Assembly: GCA_001543015.1 (NCBI GenBank)
Contig: LFLC01000025.1
Location: forward strand, 1-64,000
Length of the DNA: 64,000 nt
Direction: 5' to 3'
Origin: Nitrosopumilus sp. LS_AOA
GTDB lineage: Archaea > Thermoproteota > Nitrososphaeria > Nitrososphaerales > Nitrosopumilaceae
Shown in pieces: positions 9,723-17,693 of the stretch (positions are counted from its first letter, which is position 1; every line of letters begins with the position of its first letter). The position numbers were made by a program, and so were the translations under genes. The notes under the pieces are model-generated. The model was not told the origin of the DNA. It did no database searches and saw only the letters and a program-made list of their open reading frames with translations.

Positions 9723-10832
9723 TTGAATAAAAAAATAATTCTACCAATTGTCATCACAAGTATAGCATTTTTTGCATTTGTTGTTTTTAATGGGGAATTA
9801 GGGCCTCAAAGTATCATAAATTCTGGAGAATCACATGGTACTGATTCTTTAGATTTTAAAATGATGGAAACTAATGGTGTAAAACACCTAATCTCACTTG
9901 ATAAAATCAGAGGAGGTGGACCACCAAAAGATGGAATTCCATCAATTGATAATCCCATATTTGCAAATGTTTCAGAGTCTCAATTCATCTTAGACTCTGA
10001 TACTGTAATTGGATTAGAAATTAATGGAGAGACAAAAGCGTATCCTATTTTTATTTTGGTTTGGCATGAAATAGTTAATGATACAGTTGGGGATACTCCA
10101 GTGTCAGTCACTTATTGTCCACTGTGTTATACCAATCAAGTCTTTGAGAGAATGGTTAATGGTGTAGAAGTAGAATTTGGTACGTCTGGAAAATTATACA
10201 ACAGTAACTTGTTGATGTATGATAGGTTAACGGAATCATATTGGAGTCAAGCACTTGGTGTGGCAGTAAAAGGGGAATTGACGGGATATCAATTAAATTT
10301 AATTCCGTTTGATGTAATTACTTGGGGTGATTGGAAAATACTTCATCCCGATACTCTAGTGTTAACTACTGATACTGGATACACACGTTCGTATGCAACT
10401 GATCCTTATGGAAGTTATTACACAGAACCACGAATTATGTTTCCAGTTGAATATAGAGATGATAGAATGAGTCCAAAAGAAATTATTATTGGATTTAATG
10501 AAAATGAAACATACAAGGCATACAAACAAAATGATATTGAATCAAATGTAATAATTAATGACTCTATTGGGGAAACACCCATACTACTTGTGTCATTATT
10601 TTCTGAAAACTCTCGTGCTTTTGTAAGAATAGTTGATGATAAAATATTAGATTTTGTGTATAATGATGGAAAAATTTTTGACACACAAAGTGATTCAGAA
10701 TGGAACTATGATGGGTTGGCAATATCAGGTGAGTATGAAGGGAGTCAATTGAATAGAATGCCAATTGAGCCTGGATTTTGGTTTGCATGGGTTGCATTTC
10801 ATCCAGATACTCTAGTTTTTGGAGATGGGTAA
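9723..10832 (+). CDS. Secreted/anchored DUF3179 domain protein
   Basis: TTG 9723 opens a 369-residue protein with an N-terminal hydrophobic signal or anchor (residues 5-22). The rest is a DUF3179-type domain, recognised by KAYPIFILVWHEIVND, VTYCPLCYTNQVFE and the repeated HPDTLVL/HPDTLVF segments. It is predicted to be extracytoplasmic; the biochemical function of the family is not established. The PLCYT cysteines could bind metal or form a disulfide. Its stop is directly followed by ATG of the next gene (TAAATG), so the two are translationally coupled. Confidence 0.88.
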   Translation: MNKKIILPIVITSIAFFAFVVFNGELGPQSIINSGESHGTDSLDFKMMETNGVKHLISLDKIRGGGPPKDGIPSIDNPIFANVSESQFILDSDTVIGLEINGETKAYPIFILVWHEIVNDTVGDTPVSVTYCPLCYTNQVFERMVNGVEVEFGTSGKLYNSNLLMYDRLTESYWSQALGVAVKGELTGYQLNLIPFDVITWGDWKILHPDTLVLTTDTGYTRSYATDPYGSYYTEPRIMFPVEYRDDRMSPKEIIIGFNENETYKAYKQNDIESNVIINDSIGETPILLVSLFSENSRAFVRIVDDKILDFVYNDGKIFDTQSDSEWNYDGLAISGEYEGSQLNRMPIEPGFWFAWVAFHPDTLVFGDG

Positions 10833-11315
10833 ATGAGACCTATCCAAAAAGCAAGTATCGTTGGAATCATTACAATGGTTTTGTATCTTTTTGTAGTTGT
10901 AATTACAACTCCAGCATTAGAACCACTTGCTGCAATTAGTGCAGCGTTTCAACTAAATGTTATAGTAATAATTGGAATGGGGGTTGGAATTGGATTACAA
11001 GTTTTCTTGTCTGAGAAAAGTAAATTATTAGGATGTAAACTTTCAATAAAGAAAAAAGCATTTGGAGGAAACTCTGGAAGTGTTGCTACAACATCATTTT
11101 TCTCGTTTTTCTCACTTGTTCCACTAGGTTGTTGTGGTTGGTGGCTCTATGCATTATCCTTACTACCAGGAATTCTTGGAACAGGAGCAACAGCTGTACT
11201 AATACAGTATAGTCAAGTTTTAGCATATTTGGGATTGGTAGTTATCTTTGGATTTGCAGGACTGACATCTTACAAATTAAAACGTGAGCAGCAATTACAA
11301 AAAATATCGAGTTAA
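10833..11315 (+). CDS. Four-helix membrane protein with intramembrane Cys pair
   Basis: The 160-residue protein has about four hydrophobic segments (residues 8-28, 38-58, 88-118, 122-146). The third contains GCCGWW, an adjacent cysteine pair inside a membrane helix. Such pairs occur in small metal-transport proteins such as MerT, but overall similarity to those was not established. Its ATG abuts the DUF3179 stop, implying a joint membrane/surface function. A convergent 48-aa Cys-rich peptide lies 23 nt downstream. Metal handling is an inference. Confidence 0.75.
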   Translation: MRPIQKASIVGIITMVLYLFVVVITTPALEPLAAISAAFQLNVIVIIGMGVGIGLQVFLSEKSKLLGCKLSIKKKAFGGNSGSVATTSFFSFFSLVPLGCCGWWLYALSLLPGILGTGATAVLIQYSQVLAYLGLVVIFGFAGLTSYKLKREQQLQKISS

Positions 11316-11338
11316 ATTATCAAACTAGTTTTAATTCA

Positions 11339-11485
11339 TTATGATTTTATTTTTCTAAATAATTTTTTAATTCCTCTATATGCTAATACAGGGATAATGC
11401 ATGTTGGACATCCAATTTTACTAATAGAGCAACAACACATACAATCACATTGACCTTTTTCATGCTTACAATTATCACAAACCAT
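11339..11485 (-). CDS. Cysteine-rich peptide, 48 aa
   Basis: ATG 11485 yields 48 residues with nine cysteines: CDNC near the N-terminus, then CDCMCCC at residues 13-19, then CPTC at 26-29, and a basic tail. The density suggests a metallothionein-like or iron-sulfur/zinc-binding peptide. It is convergent with the membrane protein carrying the GCC motif. Short length and lack of a recognised family limit confidence. Confidence 0.6.
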   Translation of the reverse strand: MVCDNCKHEKGQCDCMCCCSISKIGCPTCIIPVLAYRGIKKLFRKIKS

Positions 11486-11573
11486 ATTATTTTTTAATTC
11501 GCATAATATTTAATCAAATACCCACATTTGCAGAACATTTCTAAAGGAGAAAATAAAGTTCTAAAAATATTAC

Positions 11574-12131
11574 ATGGATAAAATAAAAAGTGCAGAATTA
11601 CTTGCTAAACAGAAACATTCAGGGCAATTAAGAAAAGATGGTGTTACTACATATTCAAAACATCTTGAGGATGTAGTAGGTAGGCTCAAAGGACTAGGAG
11701 TAGTTGATGAGGCAATACTTTGTGCTGGTTGGCTGCATGATACTATAGAGGATACTGAAACTAGCTTTGAGGACTTGTTTCGTCAATTTGAGAGTGAAAT
11801 TGCAGTTTTGGTTTTATCATTATCTAAAGACATGTCACTTACAAGGAAAAAAAGAGAGCAGGGATACGTAAAACAACTCAAACTATCATCCTCTAATGCA
11901 AAACTAATCAAGCTGTGTGATATTTCAGCGAATCTGAGTGATATAAAAAATTGGGATGCATCAAGATCAAAGAAATTACGACAAGTAAAAAAAATAAGAC
12001 ATTACTTGAGTATAATCAAAAATGATTTAATTTGCAATGTAGAGTATCCAATGGTTATCACACTAATGGAGAGTGTAAATTTGATTCTAAAACAATTTCA
12101 TCTTCGACCAATATCTTTGCAAGTAAAATAA
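11574..12131 (+). CDS. SpoT/MESH1-like HD phosphohydrolase
   Basis: The 185-residue protein matches the hydrolase (HD) half of RelA/SpoT enzymes. The metal ligands His30, His55-Asp56 (WLHDTIEDT) and Asp116 (KLCDISANL) are in the usual order, and the N-terminus has the typical AKQKHSGQLRKDG. There is no synthetase domain, so it resembles stand-alone MESH1-type proteins, which hydrolyse (p)ppGpp or dephosphorylate NADPH. The true substrate here is unknown. ATG 11574 follows an AAGGAG-like tract about 30 nt upstream. It is monocistronic. Confidence 0.88.
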   Translation: MDKIKSAELLAKQKHSGQLRKDGVTTYSKHLEDVVGRLKGLGVVDEAILCAGWLHDTIEDTETSFEDLFRQFESEIAVLVLSLSKDMSLTRKKREQGYVKQLKLSSSNAKLIKLCDISANLSDIKNWDASRSKKLRQVKKIRHYLSIIKNDLICNVEYPMVITLMESVNLILKQFHLRPISLQVK

Positions 12132-12195
12132 TTAATTTTGAATCATGCCAACTCCAACTTAATCCCATGAAGAGAAAAGAGTTTAGAAACTATAC

Positions 12196-12354
12196 TTACA
12201 AATCTGTACTCAATGTTTTTAATGCAAAATTATTACAATTTGGACATCGAATTTTTTTCAATAGTTCTGCATGAGTTTTACTTGACTCTTTAGCATACGT
12301 GAAATGTTTCCCACAATCTTCACACATGCCAGGTATGCCTTCCTTTAGAACCAT
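12196..12354 (-). CDS. Zinc-ribbon mini-protein, 52 aa (paralogue 1)
   Basis: ATG 12354 gives 52 residues with two knuckles, CEDCGKHFTY and CPNC, separated by a basic helix. About two thirds of positions are identical to the protein at 13260-13418, including the ending NFALKTLSTDL. Probably a zinc-binding nucleic-acid or adaptor protein. The coding region is supported by amino-acid conservation between the two copies. Confidence 0.75.
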   Translation of the reverse strand: MVLKEGIPGMCEDCGKHFTYAKESSKTHAELLKKIRCPNCNNFALKTLSTDL

Positions 12355-12416
12355 ATTTTGAATAAATTCGGTGTGAACTTAAGCCTATTGAAGTTTAGAA
12401 TTAAACTATCTGAAAA

Positions 12417-12641
12417 TTAAACGCCCCAAGACTTAGTGTTTGTTCTTTTGAATCCACCTTTATCCCGTTTGGAATGCTTTGCTTTGTAATTTACCAAAAC
12501 AATACCACTGGCAAAACTAACACCACAAACTACTAAGAGTGGCATAATTGCCTCTCCGGGCAAAGAATCCAAGCTTACAGTAATAATTCCAATAATAGCT
12601 GAAATAATTATCAAAGCAAACCCCGTACGCCTATTACTCAA
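12417..12641 (-). CDS. Small membrane protein, 74 aa
   Basis: TTG 12641 opens a protein with two membrane helices (residues 7-24 and 33-51) joined by a short acidic turn, followed by a strongly basic cytoplasmic tail (KAKHSKRDKGGFKR). No family recognised. It lies between the two paralogous zinc-ribbon genes on the same strand. Confidence 0.6.
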   Translation of the reverse strand: MSNRRTGFALIIISAIIGIITVSLDSLPGEAIMPLLVVCGVSFASGIVLVNYKAKHSKRDKGGFKRTNTKSWGV

Positions 12642-12921
12642 TACAATAGTAAATTTTCTATGAACTTAAGCCTGTTGTAAGATAATTTTACGGATAAAAT
12701 TCAGACCCTAGTTTTTTATTAAAATAATTAATTAATTCAGGATTCAATAGTTACTCTACTTGTGGAATATTTCATTGATAGAATGGTTGGAGTACCAGCT
12801 CGAATCCATCTGAATATTATATCATCAATATGTAGTTGCATTTTGTAAAGTTGAATCTGTTCTAGGAAGATATTATGTGAATATGATTAAAGATTTTTAG
12901 GTTATTGTAGAATGAATACGA
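12642..12921. other. Intergenic region without recognised gene
   Basis: About 280 AT-rich bases with no frame longer than some 20 codons and no hairpin of note. It ends in the promoter of the structured leader at 12953. Confidence 0.6.
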
Positions 12922-12922
12922 A

Positions 12923-12930
12923 TTTAAATA
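12923..12930 (+). promoter_or_regulatory. TATA box of the hairpin leader / 50-aa gene
   Basis: TTTAAATA is followed about 25 bp later by the base of a strong hairpin (12953), so transcription is predicted to begin almost exactly where the RNA structure starts. Confidence 0.5.
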
Positions 12931-12952
12931 CAAATTTTGTTATACTAGATTA

Positions 12953-13045
12953 GTGTAAGTGAGAGAAAAGAGCGTCGAGACGTCATTCTCTCCTTTGACA
13001 CGAATTTTTCAAGTGATTAGAGTTTAGAATTAAATTACTCTAATC
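12953..13045 (+). ncRNA. Structured 5' leader or small RNA, two hairpins
   Basis: The first hairpin pairs GTGT (12953-12956) with ACAC (12998-13001) and GAGAGAA (12961-12967) with TTCTCTC (12986-12992), enclosing CGTCGAGACG. The second has perfect 9-bp arms GATTAGAGT (13015-13023) and ACTCTAATC (13037-13045) with a 13-nt loop. A TATA box sits at the right distance upstream and the 50-aa gene starts 20 nt downstream. It could be a cis-regulatory leader or a stand-alone RNA with the second hairpin near its end. No known riboswitch was recognised. Confidence 0.45.
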
Positions 13046-13065
13046 TAAGGAATTTCAGGATTAAA

Positions 13066-13218
13066 ATGAGTGATTCAGAAATTCCATCCAAGGAAGAAAT
13101 TATTAAAAATATGGCAAAACACCTACAAACTCATCCTGAAGATGGTGAGGAAGTGTTACTTCGAATATATGATCTTGCTTTTATCAAAGGAGAGATTCAA
13201 GGTGCAAATAGTAAATAA
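13066..13218 (+). CDS. Small acidic helical protein, 50 aa
   Basis: ATG 13066 opens a 50-residue soluble protein predicted to be mostly helical (EEIIKNMAKHLQTHPEDG, then EVLLRIYDLAF). Not recognised. It follows the two-hairpin leader, so its expression may be controlled by that RNA. Confidence 0.55.
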   Translation: MSDSEIPSKEEIIKNMAKHLQTHPEDGEEVLLRIYDLAFIKGEIQGANSK

Positions 13219-13259
13219 TTTTCTACAATAATTTTGAACTAGGAATTTAGAAACTCTAC

Positions 13260-13418
13260 TTACAAATCTGTACTTAATGTTTTTAATGCAAAATTCCCAC
13301 AATATTGACATCGAAGTTTTTTCAATATTTCTGAATGAGTGTACATAGATTTTTTAGAATACGTAAAGTGTTTCCCACAATCTCCACATATACCTGGTAC
13401 GTCACCCTTTGGAATCAT
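13260..13418 (-). CDS. Zinc-ribbon mini-protein, 52 aa (paralogue 2)
   Basis: ATG 13418 gives 52 residues with CGDCGKHFTY and CQYCG knuckles. It has the same length and architecture as the protein at 12196-12354, with roughly 35 of 52 residues identical. Both genes lie on the minus strand about 0.9 kb apart, so a local duplication is likely. Confidence 0.75.
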   Translation of the reverse strand: MIPKGDVPGICGDCGKHFTYSKKSMYTHSEILKKLRCQYCGNFALKTLSTDL

Positions 13419-13531
13419 GTCTTGCTAAATTCTATATGAACTTAAGAGTTTAGAATATTAAAAAAAATAAAAAAAGAATATTTGAAAATAATCAAGTTTA
13501 AAATTAATCAAACGAAACTAGTCTAAATTCT

Positions 13532-13663
13532 CTATTTTTGGTTTTTCTTTTGGTAACATTCTTTACAAAATACCGGTCTATCTGCTGCTGGCTCAAAAGG
13601 AACTTCAGTTTCTTTTTTGCACTCAGAACAGGTACATTTGTACATTTTTCTGTCTTCGGACAT
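13532..13663 (-). CDS. CxxC zinc-ribbon protein, 43 aa
   Basis: ATG 13663 opens a 43-residue protein reading CTCSECKKETEVPFEP, then RPVFCKECY and a basic tail. This matches the small CxxC-x-CxxC zinc-binding proteins with a P-V-Y/F-C-x-x-C second knuckle. A longer frame over the same bases (13504-13737) reads through without these motifs and is a shadow. Zinc binding is inferred from the motif; the role is unknown. Confidence 0.7.
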   Translation of the reverse strand: MSEDRKMYKCTCSECKKETEVPFEPAADRPVFCKECYQKKNQK

Positions 13664-13899
13664 AATTCGCAACTAAGTTTGGTCCTATAATAACTGGAGT
13701 ATTTGGAGTTTAGAATATTATTCCAAGATACAACCAAGGGAAATTCTCAGTCTCAAAGGGTCTAGCAGTTAAGAAAATTAAAGGTAACTCTACATTTGTG
13801 CCAAAAGGATAGTGGAATTTTTCCTCTTTTTTTGAGTCCTAAAATCTAGTCGATGATTTTCTTCTCTTAATATTGATGATGTGGTTGAGGAAATTGTAG

Positions 13900-14142
13900 A
13901 TGACTCTAAAAATGAATTTACTAGTTGGAGGAGTTGCTGTTTTGTGTTTTATCGCTCTAGTTTTTGTTCCATGGGATGAAGAAAATATTGCACCAGAAAT
14001 TGTCAATACTCCAGTAGATGAGGAGCAAATCGCTTGCATAGAAATATGGCAACCAGTTTGTAGTATCAATGGAGTGACCTATAGTAATTCATGCTATCTA
14101 GAGGTAGCAGATGACACACTAGATCACGAGGGTGAATGTTGA
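13900..14142 (+). CDS. Membrane-anchored Kazal-type protease-inhibitor domain protein
   Basis: The 80-residue protein has an N-terminal membrane helix (residues 6-24), a short acidic linker, and a C-terminal Kazal-like domain. Cysteines 46, 54, 65 and 80 follow the spacing C-x7-C-x10-C-x14-C with the hallmark PVCSINGVTYSNSC. The usual first and fifth cysteines are missing, leaving two predicted disulfides. Kazal domains inhibit serine proteases outside the cell. The large subtilase at 19296 in the same window is a conceivable target, but this is speculation. ATG 13912 (Met5) is an alternative start. Confidence 0.85.
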   Translation: MTLKMNLLVGGVAVLCFIALVFVPWDEENIAPEIVNTPVDEEQIACIEIWQPVCSINGVTYSNSCYLEVADDTLDHEGEC

Positions 14143-14169
14143 TTAATTACTCATCCATACAATATTGAA

Positions 14170-14358
14170 TTATACTAAATTTTGAATTCTACCAACGCTA
14201 CCATCCTCTAATTGTACCTTAATCCCATGAGGATGAAAGTGACTTGATGTAAGAATTCTTTTCACAATCCCTTGAGTTAATTTTCCTGAACGCTGGTCTG
14301 CCTTTTGTACTATTTGTACTGTAATGCCTGGAGTAATTTTATCTCGAGTGATATTCAT
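14170..14358 (-). CDS. YwbE family protein (DUF2196)
   Basis: The 62-residue protein matches YwbE throughout: an ITPGITVQIVQKADQRSG core, then LTQGIVKRILTSS and HPHGIKVQLEDGSVGRIQ. The family is a small beta-barrel protein of unknown function found in bacteria and archaea. Its length is typical and the start is ATG 14358. It is convergent with the Kazal gene. Confidence 0.88.
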   Translation of the reverse strand: MNITRDKITPGITVQIVQKADQRSGKLTQGIVKRILTSSHFHPHGIKVQLEDGSVGRIQNLV

Positions 14359-14462
14359 TACACTATAACAATTTACAGCTTATTTCTATTCTACTGAATT
14401 ATAAAATAATTAAAATTTCAAATTCAACCATTTATACAATTATTATGATAAACGTATGATTC

Positions 14463-15167
14463 GTGTCTGCAAAACGAGATTATTATGAAGTATTAGGAGT
14501 TTCTAAATCATCATCAATTGATGAATTAAAAAAGCAATATAGAAAATTAGCATTAAAATTCCATCCGGACCGTAATCAACATGCAGATACACAAGAACAT
14601 TTTAAAGAAATTTCAGAAGCATACGCCGTACTATCTGATGGTAAAAAAAGACAACTATACGATTCACATGGTCATGCTGGTGTTGATGGAAGATATTCTA
14701 GTGAAGATATTTTTCAAGGTGTACAAAGAGGAGGTGGATTTGATTCTAATGATGTGTGGGGATGGCGTAACAAAGGTAGTGCGCTATACTTTCTTGGCAA
14801 ATACGATGAGGCAATCAAATGTTACGAGCATGCAATTACAATTGATCCTAATAATCCAATTGTATGGAATAACAAAGGTCTTGCACTGTATCATCTTGGC
14901 AAATACGATGAGGCAATACTATCATACGAGCATGCAATTACAATTGATCCTAGTGATGCTGATGCCTGGAATAGTAAAGGTAATTCATTGAGTGCCCTTG
15001 GCAAATACGATGAGGCAATACTATCATACGAGCATGCAATTACAATTGATCCTAGTGATGCTGATGCCTGGAATAGTAAAGGTAATTCATTAAATTCACT
15101 TGGCAAGAGTGATGAGGCAAAAAAGTGCTTTGAGAAATCTAAAGAATTGGAAAATGATGAGGACTGA
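14463..15167 (+). CDS. DnaJ-domain/TPR fusion protein
   Basis: GTG 14463 opens a 234-residue protein. Residues 4-70 form a J domain with the catalytic HPD at 34-36, which stimulates Hsp70 (DnaK) ATPase. A short Gly-rich linker follows, then four 34-residue tetratricopeptide repeats. It lacks the zinc-finger and C-terminal substrate domains of classical DnaJ, so the TPRs probably supply client or partner binding. The TPR units are almost identical in DNA (102-bp period, see repeat entry), which implies recent expansion or gene conversion. A TATA-like tract lies in the AT-rich region near 14400-14430. Confidence 0.92.
   Translation: MSAKRDYYEVLGVSKSSSIDELKKQYRKLALKFHPDRNQHADTQEHFKEISEAYAVLSDGKKRQLYDSHGHAGVDGRYSSEDIFQGVQRGGGFDSNDVWGWRNKGSALYFLGKYDEAIKCYEHAITIDPNNPIVWNNKGLALYHLGKYDEAILSYEHAITIDPSDADAWNSKGNSLSALGKYDEAILSYEHAITIDPSDADAWNSKGNSLNSLGKSDEAKKCFEKSKELENDED
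14793..15139 (+). repeat. 102-bp coding tandem repeat (TPR units)
   Basis: The segment starting CTTGGCAAATACGATGAGGC recurs at 14793, 14895 and 14997, with a diverged fourth unit at 15099. The period is exactly 102 bp. The units at 14895 and 14997 are near-identical over about 98 bases. Each encodes one 34-residue TPR. Confidence 0.9.
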
Positions 15168-15201
15168 TACTAAAATCTCAAATCAGATGTAATGAATCAG
15201 T

Positions 15202-15609
15202 CTAAAGTTTTAAAAATAATATTTCTTGATTAATTTTTCCCAATTCAAATTCAAATGAATTAATTGTAATCATAAAACTAGATTCTGTCCAATCACGATT
15301 TTCTAATACTGTAAGGTATTTTTCATAATCTGTTTTTATTATTAATAACTCTGATAGATATTGAGTATCATCAATTTGCATATTTTCATGCATAAAATAG
15401 AAAGTATTGTATTTGTCACTTATCGTTATCATATAATTTAAAACCGCATCCTCATCAAATGTCTTATTTGAATTTTGTATTTCAATGCCAGCTAATGAAA
15501 ATAACAAAAATCCAACTAATGAGGCAATCAATAAGACCTCTTTGTGTTTTAAAATTTTTGATTTGAGAATGGATTTCTTTTTGAATTCATTAAAATTAAT
15601 TACATCCAT
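15202..15609 (-). CDS. Hypothetical membrane-anchored protein, 135 aa
   Basis: Not recognised. It has a basic N-terminal cytoplasmic segment (residues 1-22), one membrane helix (24-42), then about 90 residues predicted outside, rich in aromatic and acidic residues and likely helical. It lies 35 nt from the convergent DnaJ-TPR gene. The start is ATG 15609. Confidence 0.6.
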   Translation of the reverse strand: MDVINFNEFKKKSILKSKILKHKEVLLIASLVGFLLFSLAGIEIQNSNKTFDEDAVLNYMITISDKYNTFYFMHENMQIDDTQYLSELLIIKTDYEKYLTVLENRDWTESSFMITINSFEFELGKINQEILFLKL

Positions 15610-15716
15610 ACTGTAGTTACATTGTTAGAAGTATTTCTTGGAAGATCTGCTTATTTTGAGCAGATGTATTGGTTTATGCTATAGTTTCTAAGAATATTGA
15701 GAATTTACAAGTTGAA

Positions 15717-15911
15717 TTATTTTCTACTCTCATTTACCTTGTCAATTATCATCTGAACACAAACATGACAAATCACTGATTTCTCATCCATACTACGAAT
15801 AATCTTATCATCCTGGAATGCTGAATCGTAAGTTGCACCAATGACTATTTTATTACTCCACACATCATAATCGCCTTTCTCTTTTGAGCAGGATATGCAA
15901 TTCAACATCAT
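15717..15911 (-). CDS. Small zinc-knuckle protein, 64 aa
   Basis: The chosen ATG 15911 gives CISCSKEKG near the N-terminus and CHVCV near the C-terminus, a plausible four-Cys zinc site. The frame is open to 15938, but that start would overlap the upstream gene. Starting at 15911 leaves a normal 10-nt gap. Function unknown. Confidence 0.55.
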   Translation of the reverse strand: MMLNCISCSKEKGDYDVWSNKIVIGATYDSAFQDDKIIRSMDEKSVICHVCVQMIIDKVNESRK

Positions 15912-15921
15912 ACACCACAAT

Positions 15922-16110
15922 CTAATTGGGATAACCAACAGTTCTCATGCCAAAACAAACCTTGTTTCCATTACTCCAACATTTACAAGAACAAGAAACA
16001 GCTAGTCCAGTTTCCAAGTCTTTGACAACTTTATGAAAAATTCCCGCTCTAATTTTTGATTCAATGGATATTGTTTCATATCTATCAGTGGATTTATCTG
16101 AGTTTTCCAA
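15922..16110 (-). CDS. Small Cys-rich protein, 62 aa
   Basis: TTG 16110 opens a 62-residue protein with a CSCKCW cluster and a fourth cysteine (KVCFG), suggesting metal binding. It ends 10 nt before the zinc-knuckle gene at 15911, so the two may form a small operon. No family recognised. Confidence 0.5.
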   Translation of the reverse strand: MENSDKSTDRYETISIESKIRAGIFHKVVKDLETGLAVSCSCKCWSNGNKVCFGMRTVGYPN

Positions 16111-16317
16111 TATTGTTAGTTAATTATCTCCTCCTAAAAAAAGTCATTCCACCCCAACATCATACATCAAATAGAAAATACCACTAATTATTCACAAGAC
16201 GAATAATTTCTTCAATCTTAAAGAGTTTGTAAACAGTCCCATGAATTTCTAAATGAATTAGTACAACTGTAGTTTACAGGACTGAATCCATAGAGACCTA
16301 CAGTATTGATAAAATAC

Positions 16318-17451
16318 TTAGTTTCCTTGAATGTATCCATTTTGAATTAATGCATTTAACCCATCAAAAAATATTCTATCATCAAGTTTTTGGTCAGCCC
16401 AAATTTTTGCACGATTCTTAAACCAATCAGGGATTATTGAATCAGATGAATCAGATACTATCAAACTAGTATCAAATGGCACATAATTAAGAGCATCATA
16501 AATTTTATTTTCTAAAGGAACTATTAGTGATTCATTTGGACTATTGATATTTTTATTTTTTAATGTTTTATCCAAAATTGAAAATCCATTAGAAATAGAT
16601 AATTGAGTAGTGGAAATTGAAAGATTACCATCCACAGTTACATCTACAATGGCTTTAATAGAATTTAGATATGATTCATCATTTATCATTCCATCAAGCC
16701 ACCAAATAGTGATTATACGTTGTAATTCTTTTACGACCTGAGAAGAATATAGATCATCAGGATAAAATTTCATAGAATCTTGATTTACTATTTCTTCAAT
16801 TGGGGCAACTACTGAAAATGTTTTACCTGAAATCGCTGAACGAATAATTGATTTAATTTCAGAACATGCAACACTTCCAATTTTATTTGAGCAATCATCA
16901 TAATCTAATTCATGTGAATGAAGTAATCGTTCTATTGATTCTAAATTATGTCCATGATAGGACAGAATGAAATGAGAAATTTGGTGTGTCAAATTAAAAG
17001 ATGGTTCTGTAAATTCATATGCTGAACTAAACTTAGGAGGTTCTATTACCATAATAACATGATTTTGTGTTCTATCTGATCCAAAATGTGCATACAATCC
17101 TTCATATCCAAATTTAACAAACATGTTATTACCAATTCTTTCATCAAAAACAAGAATTTTCAAATCAGATTCATTTGAAATTGTATTTTCAAAATATTGT
17201 AAAGAAAAAATACAAACAGGTTCAATCATGTGAGAATCAAGTTTGTATAAATCAAAATATTGCTTAGTTAAATCTACAATTTCATTAATTCTATTCTTTT
17301 CATATACTTTACAATCAGAATTATCTGAAACAAAAATAATTTGCCATGAAATATCATTATCTAAAGAAGGTTCAGCATATACTTGATTTACAGTAATTGA
17401 AAAAAATAAAATTAATAAAAATGGAAAAAATAAATTTTTATGAAATATCAT
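16318..17451 (-). CDS. Secreted protein with C-terminal 'W-module'
   Basis: The 377-residue protein has a signal peptide (residues 1-26, ending VYAEP). A central region contains an HxxxH-like stretch (LTHQISHFILSYHGH) that resembles a metallopeptidase zinc site, without a clear downstream ligand. The C-terminus (about 340-375, IPDWFKNRAKIWADQKLDD) is the module repeated in the secreted proteins at 33614 and 62146. The last residues read NALIQNGYIQGN. A surface role is likely; peptidase activity is a weak possibility only. Confidence 0.75.
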   Translation of the reverse strand: MIFHKNLFFPFLLILFFSITVNQVYAEPSLDNDISWQIIFVSDNSDCKVYEKNRINEIVDLTKQYFDLYKLDSHMIEPVCIFSLQYFENTISNESDLKILVFDERIGNNMFVKFGYEGLYAHFGSDRTQNHVIMVIEPPKFSSAYEFTEPSFNLTHQISHFILSYHGHNLESIERLLHSHELDYDDCSNKIGSVACSEIKSIIRSAISGKTFSVVAPIEEIVNQDSMKFYPDDLYSSQVVKELQRIITIWWLDGMINDESYLNSIKAIVDVTVDGNLSISTTQLSISNGFSILDKTLKNKNINSPNESLIVPLENKIYDALNYVPFDTSLIVSDSSDSIIPDWFKNRAKIWADQKLDDRIFFDGLNALIQNGYIQGN

Positions 17452-17693
17452 TTTTTAACAGATCTCACTATTTGTTCAATATCACATGAAATGTAGATAA
17501 TATTTAGAGGAATATCTTGAGTCTGCATAGAATTTTAGGGTATTTTTGGTATATCATTAGATGTGTTTACAATATTTACAAACAATTTTTGTACTAAACA
17601 TCATAATTTACGATATATTGTATCTTTTTCGTTACAATGATAGCTTACTTTCAACAAGCTACCCTTTAGCACTTAAAATAGAGAAGTAAGCAT

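Noticed and set aside
13504-13737. 77-aa minus-strand frame
   Set aside because: It overlaps the 43-aa CxxC protein (13532-13663) in another frame; the latter has two intact zinc knuckles and a clean ATG.
14793-15139. 102-bp repeats considered as a CRISPR array
   Set aside because: Repeats are contiguous and encode TPR units; there are no unique spacers.
16236-16306. CAGTCC/GGACTG and CTGTAG/CTACAG pairings between 16111 and 16318
   Set aside because: Six-bp stems with long loops are common in such DNA; no promoter or conservation evidence.
17562-17590. TTTACAATATTTACAAAC as another copy of the GTTTGTAAT operator
   Set aside because: It is a direct repeat of TTTACAA, not the inverted arrangement of the other sites.
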